Assembly: GCA_964412115.1 (NCBI GenBank)
Contig: CAYPMM010000004.1
Coordinates: 1-44,698, forward strand
Source: HO2-45-28 sp964412115
GTDB lineage: Bacteria > Patescibacteriota > Minisyncoccia > HO2-45-28
Length of the DNA: 44,698 bases
Reading direction: 5' to 3'
The translations under genes and the position numbers were made by a program. Position 1 is the first letter of the stretch. Every line of letters begins with the position of its first letter. The notes beneath the pieces are model-generated. The model searched no databases, was not told the DNA's origin, and saw only the letters and a list, made by a program, of their open reading frames with translations. Shown here piece after piece: positions 7,926-15,734 of the stretch.

Positions 7926-9070
7926 TTGTTAATTATAGCCCGATTTACGGCCCCGAGAAACTTTTGTCCGTTTATCATCGCCGCTCCGATAACCGCGCCC
8001 TTTTTTGTAAAAACCCTGACATATTCGTTTTTTTCTTTGTTGGAACATAAAACTTGGCCTTCGGCGCCGAAATCGCCCGAAAACGGCCCGGCATCGCCAA
8101 CAAAAGATAAATTTAAACCCAAATGAGTTATGGCGTAAGTTGAGATTGTTTTGAAAACTTCTTTTTCGCCGGCTTGTCCCGCGGGTGCGGGGGCCATATT
8201 AAGCCCCGCTATTCTTCCCTGCATAAAAGCGCCCGACCAGTTTCCGCCAAAACGCTTCCGGCCCGAAAACGGATCAATGTAGAGCGCGACATCCCCCGCC
8301 GCCCAAACACTTGGAAACGCCGTTTCCAAGTGTTTGTTGACTTCGAGCATGGCGACAGGCAAAAAATCCAAGTTGCGTTCAAGGCCAATGCCGACGCCGA
8401 CAAAATCCGCCTGCACGATACGATCGCGCAATTCGGTTTCTTTATGGCCAAAAATCATCTCAACGCCGTTTTTTTGCCATGTGTCCGACAAAATCTCAAA
8501 ACCACTCTCATCCAAAAAGTCCGGCCAAAAACTTTTCTCTTTGCATAAAAGAGTTATTTTCCAGCCGTAGTGTTTAAGTATTTCAATAAACTCCAGAGCC
8601 ATAAATCCCCCTCCGACGACAAAGACTTTACCGGCTTCATGTTCAGACAAAAATTTTTTTATTCTTAAAGCGTCGTCAAGACTTTGCAGACGGAAAACAC
8701 TTTCTGGCGCCTGGTTTTCAACCCCCCACAGCTTCGGCCTTCCACCTGAAGCAATAAGAATTTTTTTTGCCTTAAATTCTTTGCCGGATTTGGTTTTAAG
8801 ATTTAATTCGCGCGCATTTAGTTTTTCGGCCTCTTCACCCAAAAAAATTTCTATGCCGTTTTTTTTGTAGTCTTCGGCATTTCGGAGCATTACTTTGTCC
8901 AATCCGGCTTCTCCTCTTATAAACTCCGGCAATAAAACTCTTGAATACAAAAAATGCGGCTCGGCGCTCAAAACAGCAATCCGGCCGCTCTTGTCTTTTT
9001 GGCGTATAGTTTCGGCGGCAGTCGTTCCGGCAATCCCTCCGCCTATAATTAAATAGTCGTAATTAGGCAC
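7889..9070 (-). CDS. FAD/NAD(P)-dependent oxidoreductase
   Basis: 393-residue flavoprotein of the rubredoxin or nitrite reductase NAD(P)H-oxidoreductase type. Visible are the FAD motif IIGGGIAGTTAAE (7-19), ILIASGGRPK, the NAD(P) motif VVGGGFMALEFIEIL (about 153-167) and WAAGDVALYID near the second FAD site. A short stretch PAPAGQAGEK about 290 residues in looks like a small coding insertion. The partner protein (rubredoxin or ferredoxin) is not in the window. The start overlaps the preceding small gene by 8 bases. Confidence 0.88.
   Translation of the reverse strand: MPNYDYLIIGGGIAGTTAAETIRQKDKSGRIAVLSAEPHFLYSRVLLPEFIRGEAGLDKVMLRNAEDYKKNGIEIFLGEEAEKLNARELNLKTKSGKEFKAKKILIASGGRPKLWGVENQAPESVFRLQSLDDALRIKKFLSEHEAGKVFVVGGGFMALEFIEILKHYGWKITLLCKEKSFWPDFLDESGFEILSDTWQKNGVEMIFGHKETELRDRIVQADFVGVGIGLERNLDFLPVAMLEVNKHLETAFPSVWAAGDVALYIDPFSGRKRFGGNWSGAFMQGRIAGLNMAPAPAGQAGEKEVFKTISTYAITHLGLNLSFVGDAGPFSGDFGAEGQVLCSNKEKNEYVRVFTKKGAVIGAAMINGQKFLGAVNRAIINKWDASNVFKKSI
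8304..8336. repeat. 15-bp perfect inverted repeat inside the oxidoreductase gene
   Basis: CAAACACTTGGAAAC and its exact reverse complement are separated by GCC. The repeat encodes VNKHLETAFPS, a region just before the conserved AAGD motif. Confidence 0.9.
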
Positions 9071-9383
9071 CTAAAATTTTCGCCTTCTCAACAAGCTCCT
9101 GTTTGGTCTCGGCAACAACCTGACTCACCAAATTTTCCAAATCGGGAATCTTGCTTTTCAAAAAAGAGTCCAGTTCTTCCGGCTTGGCTTTGGAGCCGAG
9201 CAGTTTATCAAATTCGTCTTTATCGGCATCACTTAATTCATCCAGCATTCTGATGTTTATCCGACCCTGGATAATTTCGCCGAAAGCCAAAAGAATTTCC
9301 TCCATTCTTTTTGGCGGAACATTTTCCAATCCCAGTTCCTCAATAATATTTTTTGAAAGATAATTTTTAACCGCTGTATCCAT
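9063..9383 (-). CDS. Small helical protein, DUF5663-like (106 aa)
   Basis: Soluble all-helical small protein with no membrane segment. It begins MDTAVKNYLSKNIIEELGLENVP and continues PKRMEEILLAFGEIIQGRI, which resembles the CPR family DUF5663; that assignment is tentative and made by eye. The rest is charged helix rich in Leu, Lys and Glu. Function unknown. TATACT (9390-9395) ends exactly 6 bases before the ATG with no Shine-Dalgarno site, so the message is probably leaderless. It overlaps the oxidoreductase start by 8 bases. Confidence 0.75.
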   Translation of the reverse strand: MDTAVKNYLSKNIIEELGLENVPPKRMEEILLAFGEIIQGRINIRMLDELSDADKDEFDKLLGSKAKPEELDSFLKSKIPDLENLVSQVVAETKQELVEKAKILGA

Positions 9384-9400
9384 AAAGTTAGTATATCAGA

Positions 9401-11455
9401 TTATTTAATAAGATGCCTGTTTTGGGCGGCGAATTTAATAGCCTCGTCAATCGTTTTATCTTCAACTAAAGGCAGAAGGTTTTTAAGTTCGGTTTTGACC
9501 ATAACCGCCAGCTTCCATTCGGCATGTATATCAACCTTGCCTGCGGTCTCATCATTTAGATGCTGAAACAAGTCCCAAAAAGTTCCTTTGCGGATTTTAA
9601 GCAGGTCTTTAACTTTTGAATTTTTAATCTGGTCGTAATAATCCGGGTCAATGTTGAATGACTCCAAACGTTCCATAACAAACTTACTCGTATCTATGTC
9701 CGCTCCCGGATATCCTTTTTCCAGTTCGGTAAATGTCGGCGCTTTTGATGTGGCCATGTCTTCAACCGGCAAACGTCCAAACGGCCTTTCCGGCGCGGTT
9801 TCGGCAAGCGTCTCGGCCGCTCCCGCTAACGACGATTTTTGACCGAACATTTCTTCCAAACGACGCGGGATTGGCTTTCCTTCTTTCGTCAAAGCGTCGT
9901 AAAGATCGCGGGACGTGCCCATTCTTTCGCCTTCAACCATAAAAATCTTTGATTGCGGGTCATAAATCACTTTTGAGCCCGGATGAATCAAATCAACTTC
10001 GCTGATGTGAAAAACTCCTCCCTTTTCGGGAATATAGACATAACTGTCGCGCCAAGCGCCGTTAAAATCGGTATTGGACATGCCCATCCTTTCGGCGATT
10101 CCTCTGGTCGCGTTCCAAAGATTTCCGCCGCGGCCTATTGTTTCGCCATATTCTGCCAGACCCTCCGCGGCCTTGCCCGCAATAGGCGGGACAGCGGCGG
10201 CTTCGCGTCCGGACGATGCTACTATGCCCGCGCCTGAAGATTTTTCAAATACAGATTCGTAAAGAGGCCCTGAAAGCAGTGTTGCCGTTCCGCCCACGAG
10301 ACCGGCCGCCAGGGCTTTTTCAATATTGAGCCATCTTTTTTGTTTAGCCATCCGATGGTGCTCTTTTATTAAATTTTCTTTAGCCCGCAAAAGTCCTGTT
10401 TGCATCTCGGAAATTCGTATATCGTTGAGGTTCTTAATCTGCTCTTGTTTTGTTTTTTCTATAATCGCCGCGGCTTTTTTATCAATAAGCGGCTGTATAA
10501 ATTTTTCAAAACCGGCGTAAACCGAAGCGGTTATTGCCGCGCCGAAAGCTGAACGCACCAAGCGCTTCCCCCCATAAACGCCCAAAAGCCCCAAACCGAT
10601 AAAACTTCCGCCAAAAACCGCAAGAGTTGCCACCGCGCCCGTAGCCACAGCCGAACTTAAAACTAATTTTGTGACGCGTGAAGTTTTAGCGTATCCGCGC
10701 CAAAGCTTTTTAAATATACCCTCGTTAAGTTCCGATTCCGAAGCAACTTTTTTTTCATAATCTTTTTCAAAAGCAAGTTCGCTTTCCACCATTTTTTCAA
10801 CCCTCAAAATATTGTATTCTTTTGCGTCGGCCGGTATTTTTGTTTCCGGCGTGTTAAGCGATTCCTGTATTAAAAGCTGGTGATATTTTTCTTTGGCTGC
10901 CTCGGCGGCCAAAACTTTTTCTTGATCCGCAGGCAAACGCCAAGCCGAGCCGCCTTTAGCTTTTCGCTCCAAATCCCGCCACTCAAAATAAGCATTTTTT
11001 AAATCTTCCGGAGCCCCTTCTTTGTCTTCGGGTTTTTCTTTTTTAAAAAAGTGTTCACTAAGTGTAACGCCTCCTGATTTTTTCGCCTCTTTGGCAAGAT
11101 ATTCCAAATCAGGATGAATTTTTAGTTCTTTCGCTTTTTCCGGACTTTCGGCGGCAGGACCGGGAATAAACGATTGTTCTTTGTCTGCGGTTTTTCCTCT
11201 TTCCGCGTTTTCTTTTAATGCCTGTTCGTGTATACCCTCTTTACTCGACTCAACTAGTCTTTTATAGATGTTTTGTTTTACATCTTCTTTTAGCGCTTCT
11301 TCATGCAAAGTTTCTTTGCCTTTTTCGGTTAGTTCCCACTCGCCGGATTCTCCGCGCCCTATCTCGCCCCTGCGAGATTGCCCGCTGACATAACCGCCTC
11401 GTTCGCTATGAACTTTTTGCTCTTTGGACGTAAATTTTGGAGTTCCTTCTGACAT
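9401..11455 (-). CDS. Large membrane protein with LysM-like C-terminal segment
   Basis: 684-residue protein not assigned to a known family. Residues 1-250 are highly charged, low complexity and helical. A hydrophobic pair of segments lies about 260-315 (LVLSSAVATGAVATLAVFGG, then GLGLLGVYGGKRLVRSAFGA). A coiled coil follows (KTKQEQIKNLNDIRISEMQ), then another membrane segment (AGLVGGTATLLSGPLY). The C-terminal part has GRGGNLWNATRGIAERMG and LIHPGSKVIYD, which resemble the LysM-like domain of CPR envelope proteins. A role at the envelope is inferred. The start has TACTAT 6 bases, or TATACT 8 bases, upstream. Confidence 0.8.
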   Translation of the reverse strand: MSEGTPKFTSKEQKVHSERGGYVSGQSRRGEIGRGESGEWELTEKGKETLHEEALKEDVKQNIYKRLVESSKEGIHEQALKENAERGKTADKEQSFIPGPAAESPEKAKELKIHPDLEYLAKEAKKSGGVTLSEHFFKKEKPEDKEGAPEDLKNAYFEWRDLERKAKGGSAWRLPADQEKVLAAEAAKEKYHQLLIQESLNTPETKIPADAKEYNILRVEKMVESELAFEKDYEKKVASESELNEGIFKKLWRGYAKTSRVTKLVLSSAVATGAVATLAVFGGSFIGLGLLGVYGGKRLVRSAFGAAITASVYAGFEKFIQPLIDKKAAAIIEKTKQEQIKNLNDIRISEMQTGLLRAKENLIKEHHRMAKQKRWLNIEKALAAGLVGGTATLLSGPLYESVFEKSSGAGIVASSGREAAAVPPIAGKAAEGLAEYGETIGRGGNLWNATRGIAERMGMSNTDFNGAWRDSYVYIPEKGGVFHISEVDLIHPGSKVIYDPQSKIFMVEGERMGTSRDLYDALTKEGKPIPRRLEEMFGQKSSLAGAAETLAETAPERPFGRLPVEDMATSKAPTFTELEKGYPGADIDTSKFVMERLESFNIDPDYYDQIKNSKVKDLLKIRKGTFWDLFQHLNDETAGKVDIHAEWKLAVMVKTELKNLLPLVEDKTIDEAIKFAAQNRHLIK

Positions 11456-11525
11456 ATCTATATAGTATATAAATTTTATTGTTTAAATAAGTATATTTGA
11501 TTATACATCATAAACATCGAAAAGT

Positions 11526-11559
11526 CAAGAGCCCTCCGACATGCGCCGGAGGGCTCTTG
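11526..11559 (-). terminator. Terminator after the SPW-repeat gene
   Basis: Perfect 13-bp stem CAAGAGCCCTCCG/CGGAGGGCTCTTG with an 8-base loop, shortly downstream of the stop at 11577. The T-tract is weak (GACTTTTC). Confidence 0.75.
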
Positions 11560-11576
11560 CAGTAAAGTCCGGTTAA

Positions 11577-11756
11577 TTACATCGCCACAGAGGATCCACC
11601 TGATTTTCCCTCAGCCATCGCCGTCCAAAAGGCCAGCACGGCAATCACAATACCTGTCGCTATCATAAGATACTTATGAAGCGTGGGGTCAAAGCCCAAA
11701 AAGGGCAATAAAATTACCCAAAGACCCAAAACTCCGTTTACCCAATTCTGCCACAT
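11577..11756 (-). CDS. SPW-repeat small membrane protein (59 aa)
   Basis: Short gene with the SPW-family pattern: MWQNWVNGVLGLWVILLPFLGF, a short polar stretch, then a second hydrophobic helix IATGIVIAVLAFWTAMAEG. SPW proteins are small two-helix membrane proteins of unknown function. TAATAT (11763-11768) ends 6 bases before the ATG and there is no Shine-Dalgarno site, so the start fits the leaderless class. A strong terminator follows. Confidence 0.8.
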   Translation of the reverse strand: MWQNWVNGVLGLWVILLPFLGFDPTLHKYLMIATGIVIAVLAFWTAMAEGKSGGSSVAM

Positions 11757-11840
11757 AATTTTATATTAAATTTCTTAAACAAATAATAATAAAAGCCAAA
11801 ACGACCTTACTGTTGATTTTATCATGCCTGCCTTAAATAA

Positions 11841-11870
11841 AAACGGGGGGTTATCCACACCCCCACGTTT
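11841..11870 (-). terminator. Terminator after the lytic transglycosylase gene
   Basis: On the minus strand AACG and GGGGG pair with CCCCC and CGTT around a loop containing TGTGGATAA, followed by TTTTTATTT. Confidence 0.7.
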
Positions 11871-11882
11871 ATCCGCCTAACT

Positions 11883-12800
11883 TTATTTTAAATGCAAAGA
11901 GCCGGTAATTTCCACAAATGTTCCGTAATTTACGCCGCTGTAATACAAAAGATGATTCATCCGGCGAAATTCGGCGTAAGACAAACCAAAAACGTTCGCC
12001 AAATGATGATAAAGATCGCCCAATTTAACCTTATACCAAACTCCGGTTTTGTCCTGCTCGGTCCGGTAAATCAGGCCTGATTTGACGCCGATTTGTTTTT
12101 CCGGATAAACAACAACCATTCCTGATTTTAAAATCCGATTGGCCAGAAACGGGTTAAACATTCTCAATTCCAAAACAGGAATTCCGGTCGCCGAAGAAAT
12201 GGCGTCCCACGAGTTATTGGCAGAGTCAACCGGCAAAAAATTAAGTTTAAGGCCGGCGACGGCCTTACGCAAACACGACTTGTATTTGGCCAAAATATGA
12301 TAATAGCTGCTGACGCCCATCAGATATTGAACGGTTTCAAGGCGGAATTCACCCCTCGAAACTCTGCCCGGTCCGCCGTTATAAGCGGCAATAATCAAAC
12401 TGCTGTCTCCGCCGAAAATACGGCTTAAATCTTTCAGATAACGGATACCGGCTTCAAGATTGTCTTTTATGCCGTATCTATTTTTAATCTCTCTGGCCGT
12501 AGAGGGCATCACTTGCATGAGACCCAGAGCCCCGGCGCTTGAAACAAGATTCTCGTTTCCTCCCGACTCATAAATCATAACAGCCAGGGCTATATCCGGA
12601 TCCAATCCGTATAAATTTGCCAGTTCCAAAACTCGCCGCTCAAAACGCGAGGCTTTTTTAAAAGTACCCAGAAACGAGGGCGCTATTTCAACACCCAAAC
12701 AAGCATTATCCGCGCGGCTTCGGCTCCAGGCGTTTTTGGCGACAGCCGGGAAAACCAGCGCGACAGCCAGAATAGCCAAATACTTGCGCCAACTGCCCAT
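11883..12800 (-). CDS. Lytic transglycosylase with LysM-like domain
   Basis: 305-residue exported peptidoglycan lyase. An N-terminal signal segment (about 6-22) is followed by an SLT domain: MIYESGGNENLVSSAGALGL (catalytic Glu in YESGG), LMQVMPSTA and AAYNGGPGRVSRG. The C-terminal region (KVKLGDLYHHLANVFGLSY) resembles LysM. It would cleave glycan strands for growth or to insert envelope structures. An AGGAG site precedes the ATG. The promoter TTGAAT-18-TAATAT (12835-12864) lies in the shared region with the divergent TrpX-type gene. Confidence 0.92.
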   Translation of the reverse strand: MGSWRKYLAILAVALVFPAVAKNAWSRSRADNACLGVEIAPSFLGTFKKASRFERRVLELANLYGLDPDIALAVMIYESGGNENLVSSAGALGLMQVMPSTAREIKNRYGIKDNLEAGIRYLKDLSRIFGGDSSLIIAAYNGGPGRVSRGEFRLETVQYLMGVSSYYHILAKYKSCLRKAVAGLKLNFLPVDSANNSWDAISSATGIPVLELRMFNPFLANRILKSGMVVVYPEKQIGVKSGLIYRTEQDKTGVWYKVKLGDLYHHLANVFGLSYAEFRRMNHLLYYSGVNYGTFVEITGSLHLK

Positions 12801-12826
12801 ACCCGCTCCTTTTATAAAAAACCAAC

Positions 12827-12843
12827 CTGTATTTATATTACAG
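12827..12843. promoter_or_regulatory. Inverted repeat between divergent promoters
   Basis: CTGTA-TTTATAT-TACAG overlaps the -10 box of the transglycosylase promoter and abuts the -35 box of the TrpX-type gene, so it could be a shared operator. The spacing is CTGT-N9-ACAG, one base longer than a LexA box, so no regulator is assigned. Confidence 0.4.
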
Positions 12844-12845
12844 TA

Positions 12846-12874
12846 TTGACTCGCCTTTATTCAAACTCTAAAAT
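12846..12874 (+). promoter_or_regulatory. Promoter of the TrpX-type gene
   Basis: TTGACT (12846-12851), 17-bp spacer and TAAAAT (12869-12874), 8 bases before the ATG at 12883. No Shine-Dalgarno site fits between, so transcription probably starts at or next to the start codon. Confidence 0.75.
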
Positions 12875-12882
12875 TAAACCAT

Positions 12883-13890
12883 ATGAACAAAATTCGGATA
12901 GTTTCGGCCTTAGTCGGCCTGTTCGTCATTATATTCGCGGCCCTGCTGCTAAGCGGCAACGCGCCATTTAAACTTCTGCGGACCGCGGTTAAAACCGAAC
13001 CGGTCAAAATAGGAGTTCTTTATCACTCGGCTTCGTACAAACTTTCTTTTGAGGGGCTTCGCGCCAAAATGGCCGAGGACGGATACAGGGAGGGCGACAA
13101 GGTTGAATTCATTATCAAAGAACTGTCCGATCCGGTTGACGCCACGCAAGCAACCAAAGAATTGCTGGCTGCCGGAGTTAATATAATCTACTCGGTGTCT
13201 ACGCCGGTAACAACGCGGGTGAAAAACGAAGCCGGCGACACTCCAATAGTTTTTAATATTGTCGGCGACCCGATCGGTCCCGGTTTTGCCAAAAGCTTTG
13301 CCGAACCCGGAATGAACCTGACCGGCTGCACCAACCTTTCGGCCTCTCTTTCCGGAAAACGCCTTGAGATTTTTAAACAGGCATTCCCGAATATCAAGCG
13401 CGTGGTAACTTTTTACGATCCGGCAAACGCTTTCTCCGCTCTTTCAATACAAGAAACACGCAAAGCATCTTCCGGTTTGGGGATAGAGATTACGGAGGTT
13501 CTGGTTAAAAACGTTGAGGAAATAGACTCGGCGCTTGCTAAATTGCGTCCGGGAGAATTTGACGGATTTTACAACACTCCGGACGCGAGAGTGGTCGGCC
13601 GCATAGACAAAGTTGTCGCGAAAGCAAACGAGCTTAAAATTCCGGTGATGGGACACGAGGAGGACTTGGCCAATAAAGGAGTTGCTTTGACTTACGGCGC
13701 GAATTTTTATCTTTTAGGGCGCGACTGCGCGGTTGTGGTTGAAAATATCATCCGCGGACATTCTCCGAAAACCGAGCCGATAATAAGCCCGTCAAAGTTG
13801 GAGCTTATCGTCAATCAAAAAACTTTGGATGCCATTGGACGGAGCGTTTCCCAGCAGATCCTCTCACAAGCGAATAAAATAATAAAATAA
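12883..13890 (+). CDS. ABC-type substrate-binding protein, TrpX family
   Basis: 335-residue periplasmic-type binding protein of the ABC_sub_bind (TrpX) family. A signal or anchor segment (about 7-24) precedes KIGVLYHSASYKLSFEGLRAK-like sequence, SVSTPVTTRVKNEAGDTPIV, FNIVGDPIGPGFAKSF and LTGCTNLSASLSGKRLEI. Relatives bind aromatic or other amino acids. No permease or ATPase gene is adjacent, so it may work with a distant transporter or act as a sensor. It is the only plus-strand gene in the first 19 kb and is divergent from the transglycosylase. Confidence 0.88.
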   Translation: MNKIRIVSALVGLFVIIFAALLLSGNAPFKLLRTAVKTEPVKIGVLYHSASYKLSFEGLRAKMAEDGYREGDKVEFIIKELSDPVDATQATKELLAAGVNIIYSVSTPVTTRVKNEAGDTPIVFNIVGDPIGPGFAKSFAEPGMNLTGCTNLSASLSGKRLEIFKQAFPNIKRVVTFYDPANAFSALSIQETRKASSGLGIEITEVLVKNVEEIDSALAKLRPGEFDGFYNTPDARVVGRIDKVVAKANELKIPVMGHEEDLANKGVALTYGANFYLLGRDCAVVVENIIRGHSPKTEPIISPSKLELIVNQKTLDAIGRSVSQQILSQANKIIK

Positions 13891-13904
13891 AATCTGCCGG
13901 AAAA

Positions 13905-13936
13905 TAAAAATCCGCCCTCTATTTCAGAGGGCGGAT
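13905..13936 (-). terminator. Terminator after the mutase-like gene
   Basis: Perfect 11-bp stem ATCCGCCCTCT/AGAGGGCGGAT with a GAAAT loop, followed on the minus strand by TTTTATTTT. Confidence 0.85.
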
Positions 13937-13966
13937 GAGTTCAGCTAACTCCGTCTGATAGTTCTT

Positions 13967-14629
13967 TCAGAAACTTTCCGCACCCCAGACGTCTTTCAAG
14001 GCCTGTACTATTTCCCCCAAAGTCGCCTCTTTTTCGGCCGCCTTAATCAAAAAAGGCATCATATTCCGGCTTGTCCTGGCCATTCGCATAACTTCGTCAA
14101 GCGCCACGTCTGTTTCAAAAATTTTTCCTGAAATCAGTCTTTCGTTTTTAAAAGCCGAAAGGCGCGCCAGCCGTTCTTCTCTTGCTCTGCGCCTGGTAAG
14201 AGTAAAGGCAAGCTCTTGTTTGGCCGCAGCGCCCGCTTCGCACATATGACAGCCCGAAACGGAAATTGCGTTCCATTTGGGCATGTTTGAAGCCGCAAAT
14301 TCAATCATATCAATTACAAGACGCGCGCTCGGCTCAACCGGGAATAGCCGTTCTTTTTGGACAATAAATTCTTTTAAAATATCCGTCTGAATCGTGCCTT
14401 CGAGTTTTTCCAAAGGAATATTTCTTTTCTTCGCAACCGCAATATACATTGCCAAAATCACAGCCGCCGGCCCGCTTGAAGTCATTGAAACAACCACTTC
14501 GTCAATCGGTATTCCGTTCAAAAGTTCTTCCATGTCCGGCAAGGTATCAATAGCGACGCCGTCCCAACAAATCGAGCTGATAGCAGACGGATACAGGCCG
14601 TAGACAACTTTTCTGTCTTTGTTGGGCAT
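13967..14629 (-). CDS. Miniature methylmalonyl-CoA mutase-like protein
   Basis: 220 residues, against roughly 550 for the mutase catalytic domain. Residues 50-145 match the barrel core (SSGPAAVILAMYIAVAK, GTIQTDILKEFIV, SARLVIDMIEFAA, ISVSGCHMCEAGAAAKQEL). The last about 45 residues match the C-terminal end (MARTSRNMMPFLIKA, ATLGEIVQALKDVWG). More than 200 residues in between are missing. The Tyr of the active-site Tyr-His pair is Cys127 (His128 kept), and no cobalamin DxHxxG domain is present. Isomerase activity is doubtful. The ATG at 14629 is preferred over 14653 because GGAGG precedes it. The frame is clean, so it is not an obvious pseudogene. Confidence 0.8.
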   Translation of the reverse strand: MPNKDRKVVYGLYPSAISSICWDGVAIDTLPDMEELLNGIPIDEVVVSMTSSGPAAVILAMYIAVAKKRNIPLEKLEGTIQTDILKEFIVQKERLFPVEPSARLVIDMIEFAASNMPKWNAISVSGCHMCEAGAAAKQELAFTLTRRRAREERLARLSAFKNERLISGKIFETDVALDEVMRMARTSRNMMPFLIKAAEKEATLGEIVQALKDVWGAESF

Positions 14630-14654
14630 CTTCGCCTCCAGTCGGTAAAACAAA

Positions 14655-14678
14655 TTTCCGCCTTTAATATAGCGGAAA
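14655..14678. promoter_or_regulatory. Inverted repeat around the -10 region of the mutase-like gene
   Basis: TTTCCGC and GCGGAAA flank a 10-base loop holding TATATT on the minus strand, about 40 bases before the gene start. This could be an operator over the -10 box. Confidence 0.4.
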
Positions 14679-14689
14679 AAACCAGAAAG

Positions 14690-14731
14690 AAAAAGGCGCC
14701 GATTTTAAGCGATAGCGGATTTTCAGCACCT
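14690..14731 (-). terminator. Possible terminator after the Nudix gene
   Basis: AAAAGGTGC pairs with GCGCCTTTT around a long loop and is followed by TTTTTCTTTC on the minus strand. The long loop lowers confidence. Confidence 0.5.
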
Positions 14732-14750
14732 TTTCTGTAGACCGTTGTTT

Positions 14751-15218
14751 TTATTTTTCTCTTATTTCGTGTTTCAAAATTTCGTCATGCCCGCGGAATT
14801 TGAAATAAGCGTTGAAATTTTTTCCGGCGAATAACAGCGGAAACCAAAGGCGGTCATCGGGCCACATTTCCTCAAAAGGAATCTCATCAAATTTATACCA
14901 TTTCGGCCTCATCTCCTCGCCCTCCGCGGGCTCACCGTCAAATTCTGTCGCGGAAAACAAATGCATTTCCAAAAGCTCGGGATTGCCCTCAAATTCAAAA
15001 GTAAAAACCCCTCGTTTTTTCATGTCCAACGGCTTAACACCTATTTCTTCTCTGACCTCGCGCAAAGCCGCGGCCTCAATATCTTCTCCAGGATTCACCT
15101 TTCCTCCAAAACCGTTCCAGCGCCCCTCGGCAAAACCGCGCTTTTTCAGGCCCAAAAGTATTTTTTGGTCATCATGAATCATTAAAAGAGTTGTGATTTT
15201 TTTGCTTATTTCATTCAT
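14751..15218 (-). CDS. MTH1-like Nudix hydrolase
   Basis: 155-residue Nudix enzyme with a complete box: GKVNPGEDIEAAALREVREE (39-58). Beyond the box it strongly resembles eukaryotic MTH1 (NUDT1). WNGFGGK includes Asn35, and MWPDDRLWFPLLF carries Trp119 and Asp121-Asp122, matching the MTH1 residues that read oxidised purines; NAYFKFRGHDEIL follows. The likely role is hydrolysis of 8-oxo-dGTP or 2-oxo-dATP to clean the nucleotide pool. It is 11 bases downstream of the SpoU gene. TAAACT lies 8 bases before the ATG. Confidence 0.9.
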   Translation of the reverse strand: MNEISKKITTLLMIHDDQKILLGLKKRGFAEGRWNGFGGKVNPGEDIEAAALREVREEIGVKPLDMKKRGVFTFEFEGNPELLEMHLFSATEFDGEPAEGEEMRPKWYKFDEIPFEEMWPDDRLWFPLLFAGKNFNAYFKFRGHDEILKHEIREK

Positions 15219-15229
15219 ATTTAAAAAGT

Positions 15230-15697
15230 TTAACGAATTAAATTAAACACGGCAACCCCGAAAGCAACCGAGACATTCAGCGACTCTTTTTTGCCTTTTT
15301 GCGGAATTTCCAGAATTTTGTCTGCTTTTTTTAAAATACTTGCCGGTAGGCCTTTTGTCTCTTCGCCCAAAACAAGAGCATACTTTTGTTTTTTTGCGGC
15401 CTTGAACTTAAACAGATTGACCGAGTTTTTGCTTTGCTCAAGAGCCAAAATTTTATAGCCGTCTTTTTTCAAACGACCGATCAAAACATCCGCTGATTTG
15501 CAATGTTCATACGGCACGTCATATTCTGCGCCAAGCGAAACTTTCGTAAGTTTTTTATTTTCCCTGCCGTATTTATCGCGAGGCCCCGGCGTAATACCGC
15601 ATAAATAAATTCTCTCCACCCCCGCCGCGTCTGCCGTCCTAAAAATTGACCCGACATTATGCGAACTTCGGATGTTGTTGAGCAAAACCACAAACAT
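15230..15697 (-). CDS. SpoU/TrmH-family RNA 2'-O-methyltransferase
   Basis: 155-residue SPOUT methyltransferase with all three family motifs: NIRSSHNVGSIFRTADAAG, LGEETKGLP and IPQKGKKESLNVSVAFGV. It lacks an N-terminal substrate domain, so it corresponds to the short TrmL or SpoU type. The target (tRNA or rRNA ribose) cannot be read from the sequence. The start at 15697 directly follows a copy of the 31-bp repeat (15698-15728). Confidence 0.9.
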   Translation of the reverse strand: MFVVLLNNIRSSHNVGSIFRTADAAGVERIYLCGITPGPRDKYGRENKKLTKVSLGAEYDVPYEHCKSADVLIGRLKKDGYKILALEQSKNSVNLFKFKAAKKQKYALVLGEETKGLPASILKKADKILEIPQKGKKESLNVSVAFGVAVFNLIR

Positions 15698-15728
15698 AAT
15701 CTATTCCAATATTCTCAAGAATTTGAGA
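15698..15728. repeat. 31-bp direct repeat, copy 1
   Basis: Begins AATCTATTCCAATATTCTCA and ends GAATTTGAGA; identical to 16614-16644 in the same orientation. It contains the 8-bp inverted repeat ATTCTCAA/TTGAGAAT. It sits between the PRTase-like stop and the SpoU start. Confidence 0.95.
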
Positions 15729-15734
15729 ATGAAT

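Noticed and set aside
11851..11859. TTATCCACA, a perfect DnaA-box sequence, also on the minus strand at 23264-23272
   Set aside because: Only two isolated copies 11 kb apart, one inside a terminator; no AT-rich repeats, dnaA or dnaN, so not an origin.
12827..12843. LexA box (CTGT...ACAG)
   Set aside because: Spacing is 9 instead of 8 bases and the genes are not SOS genes.
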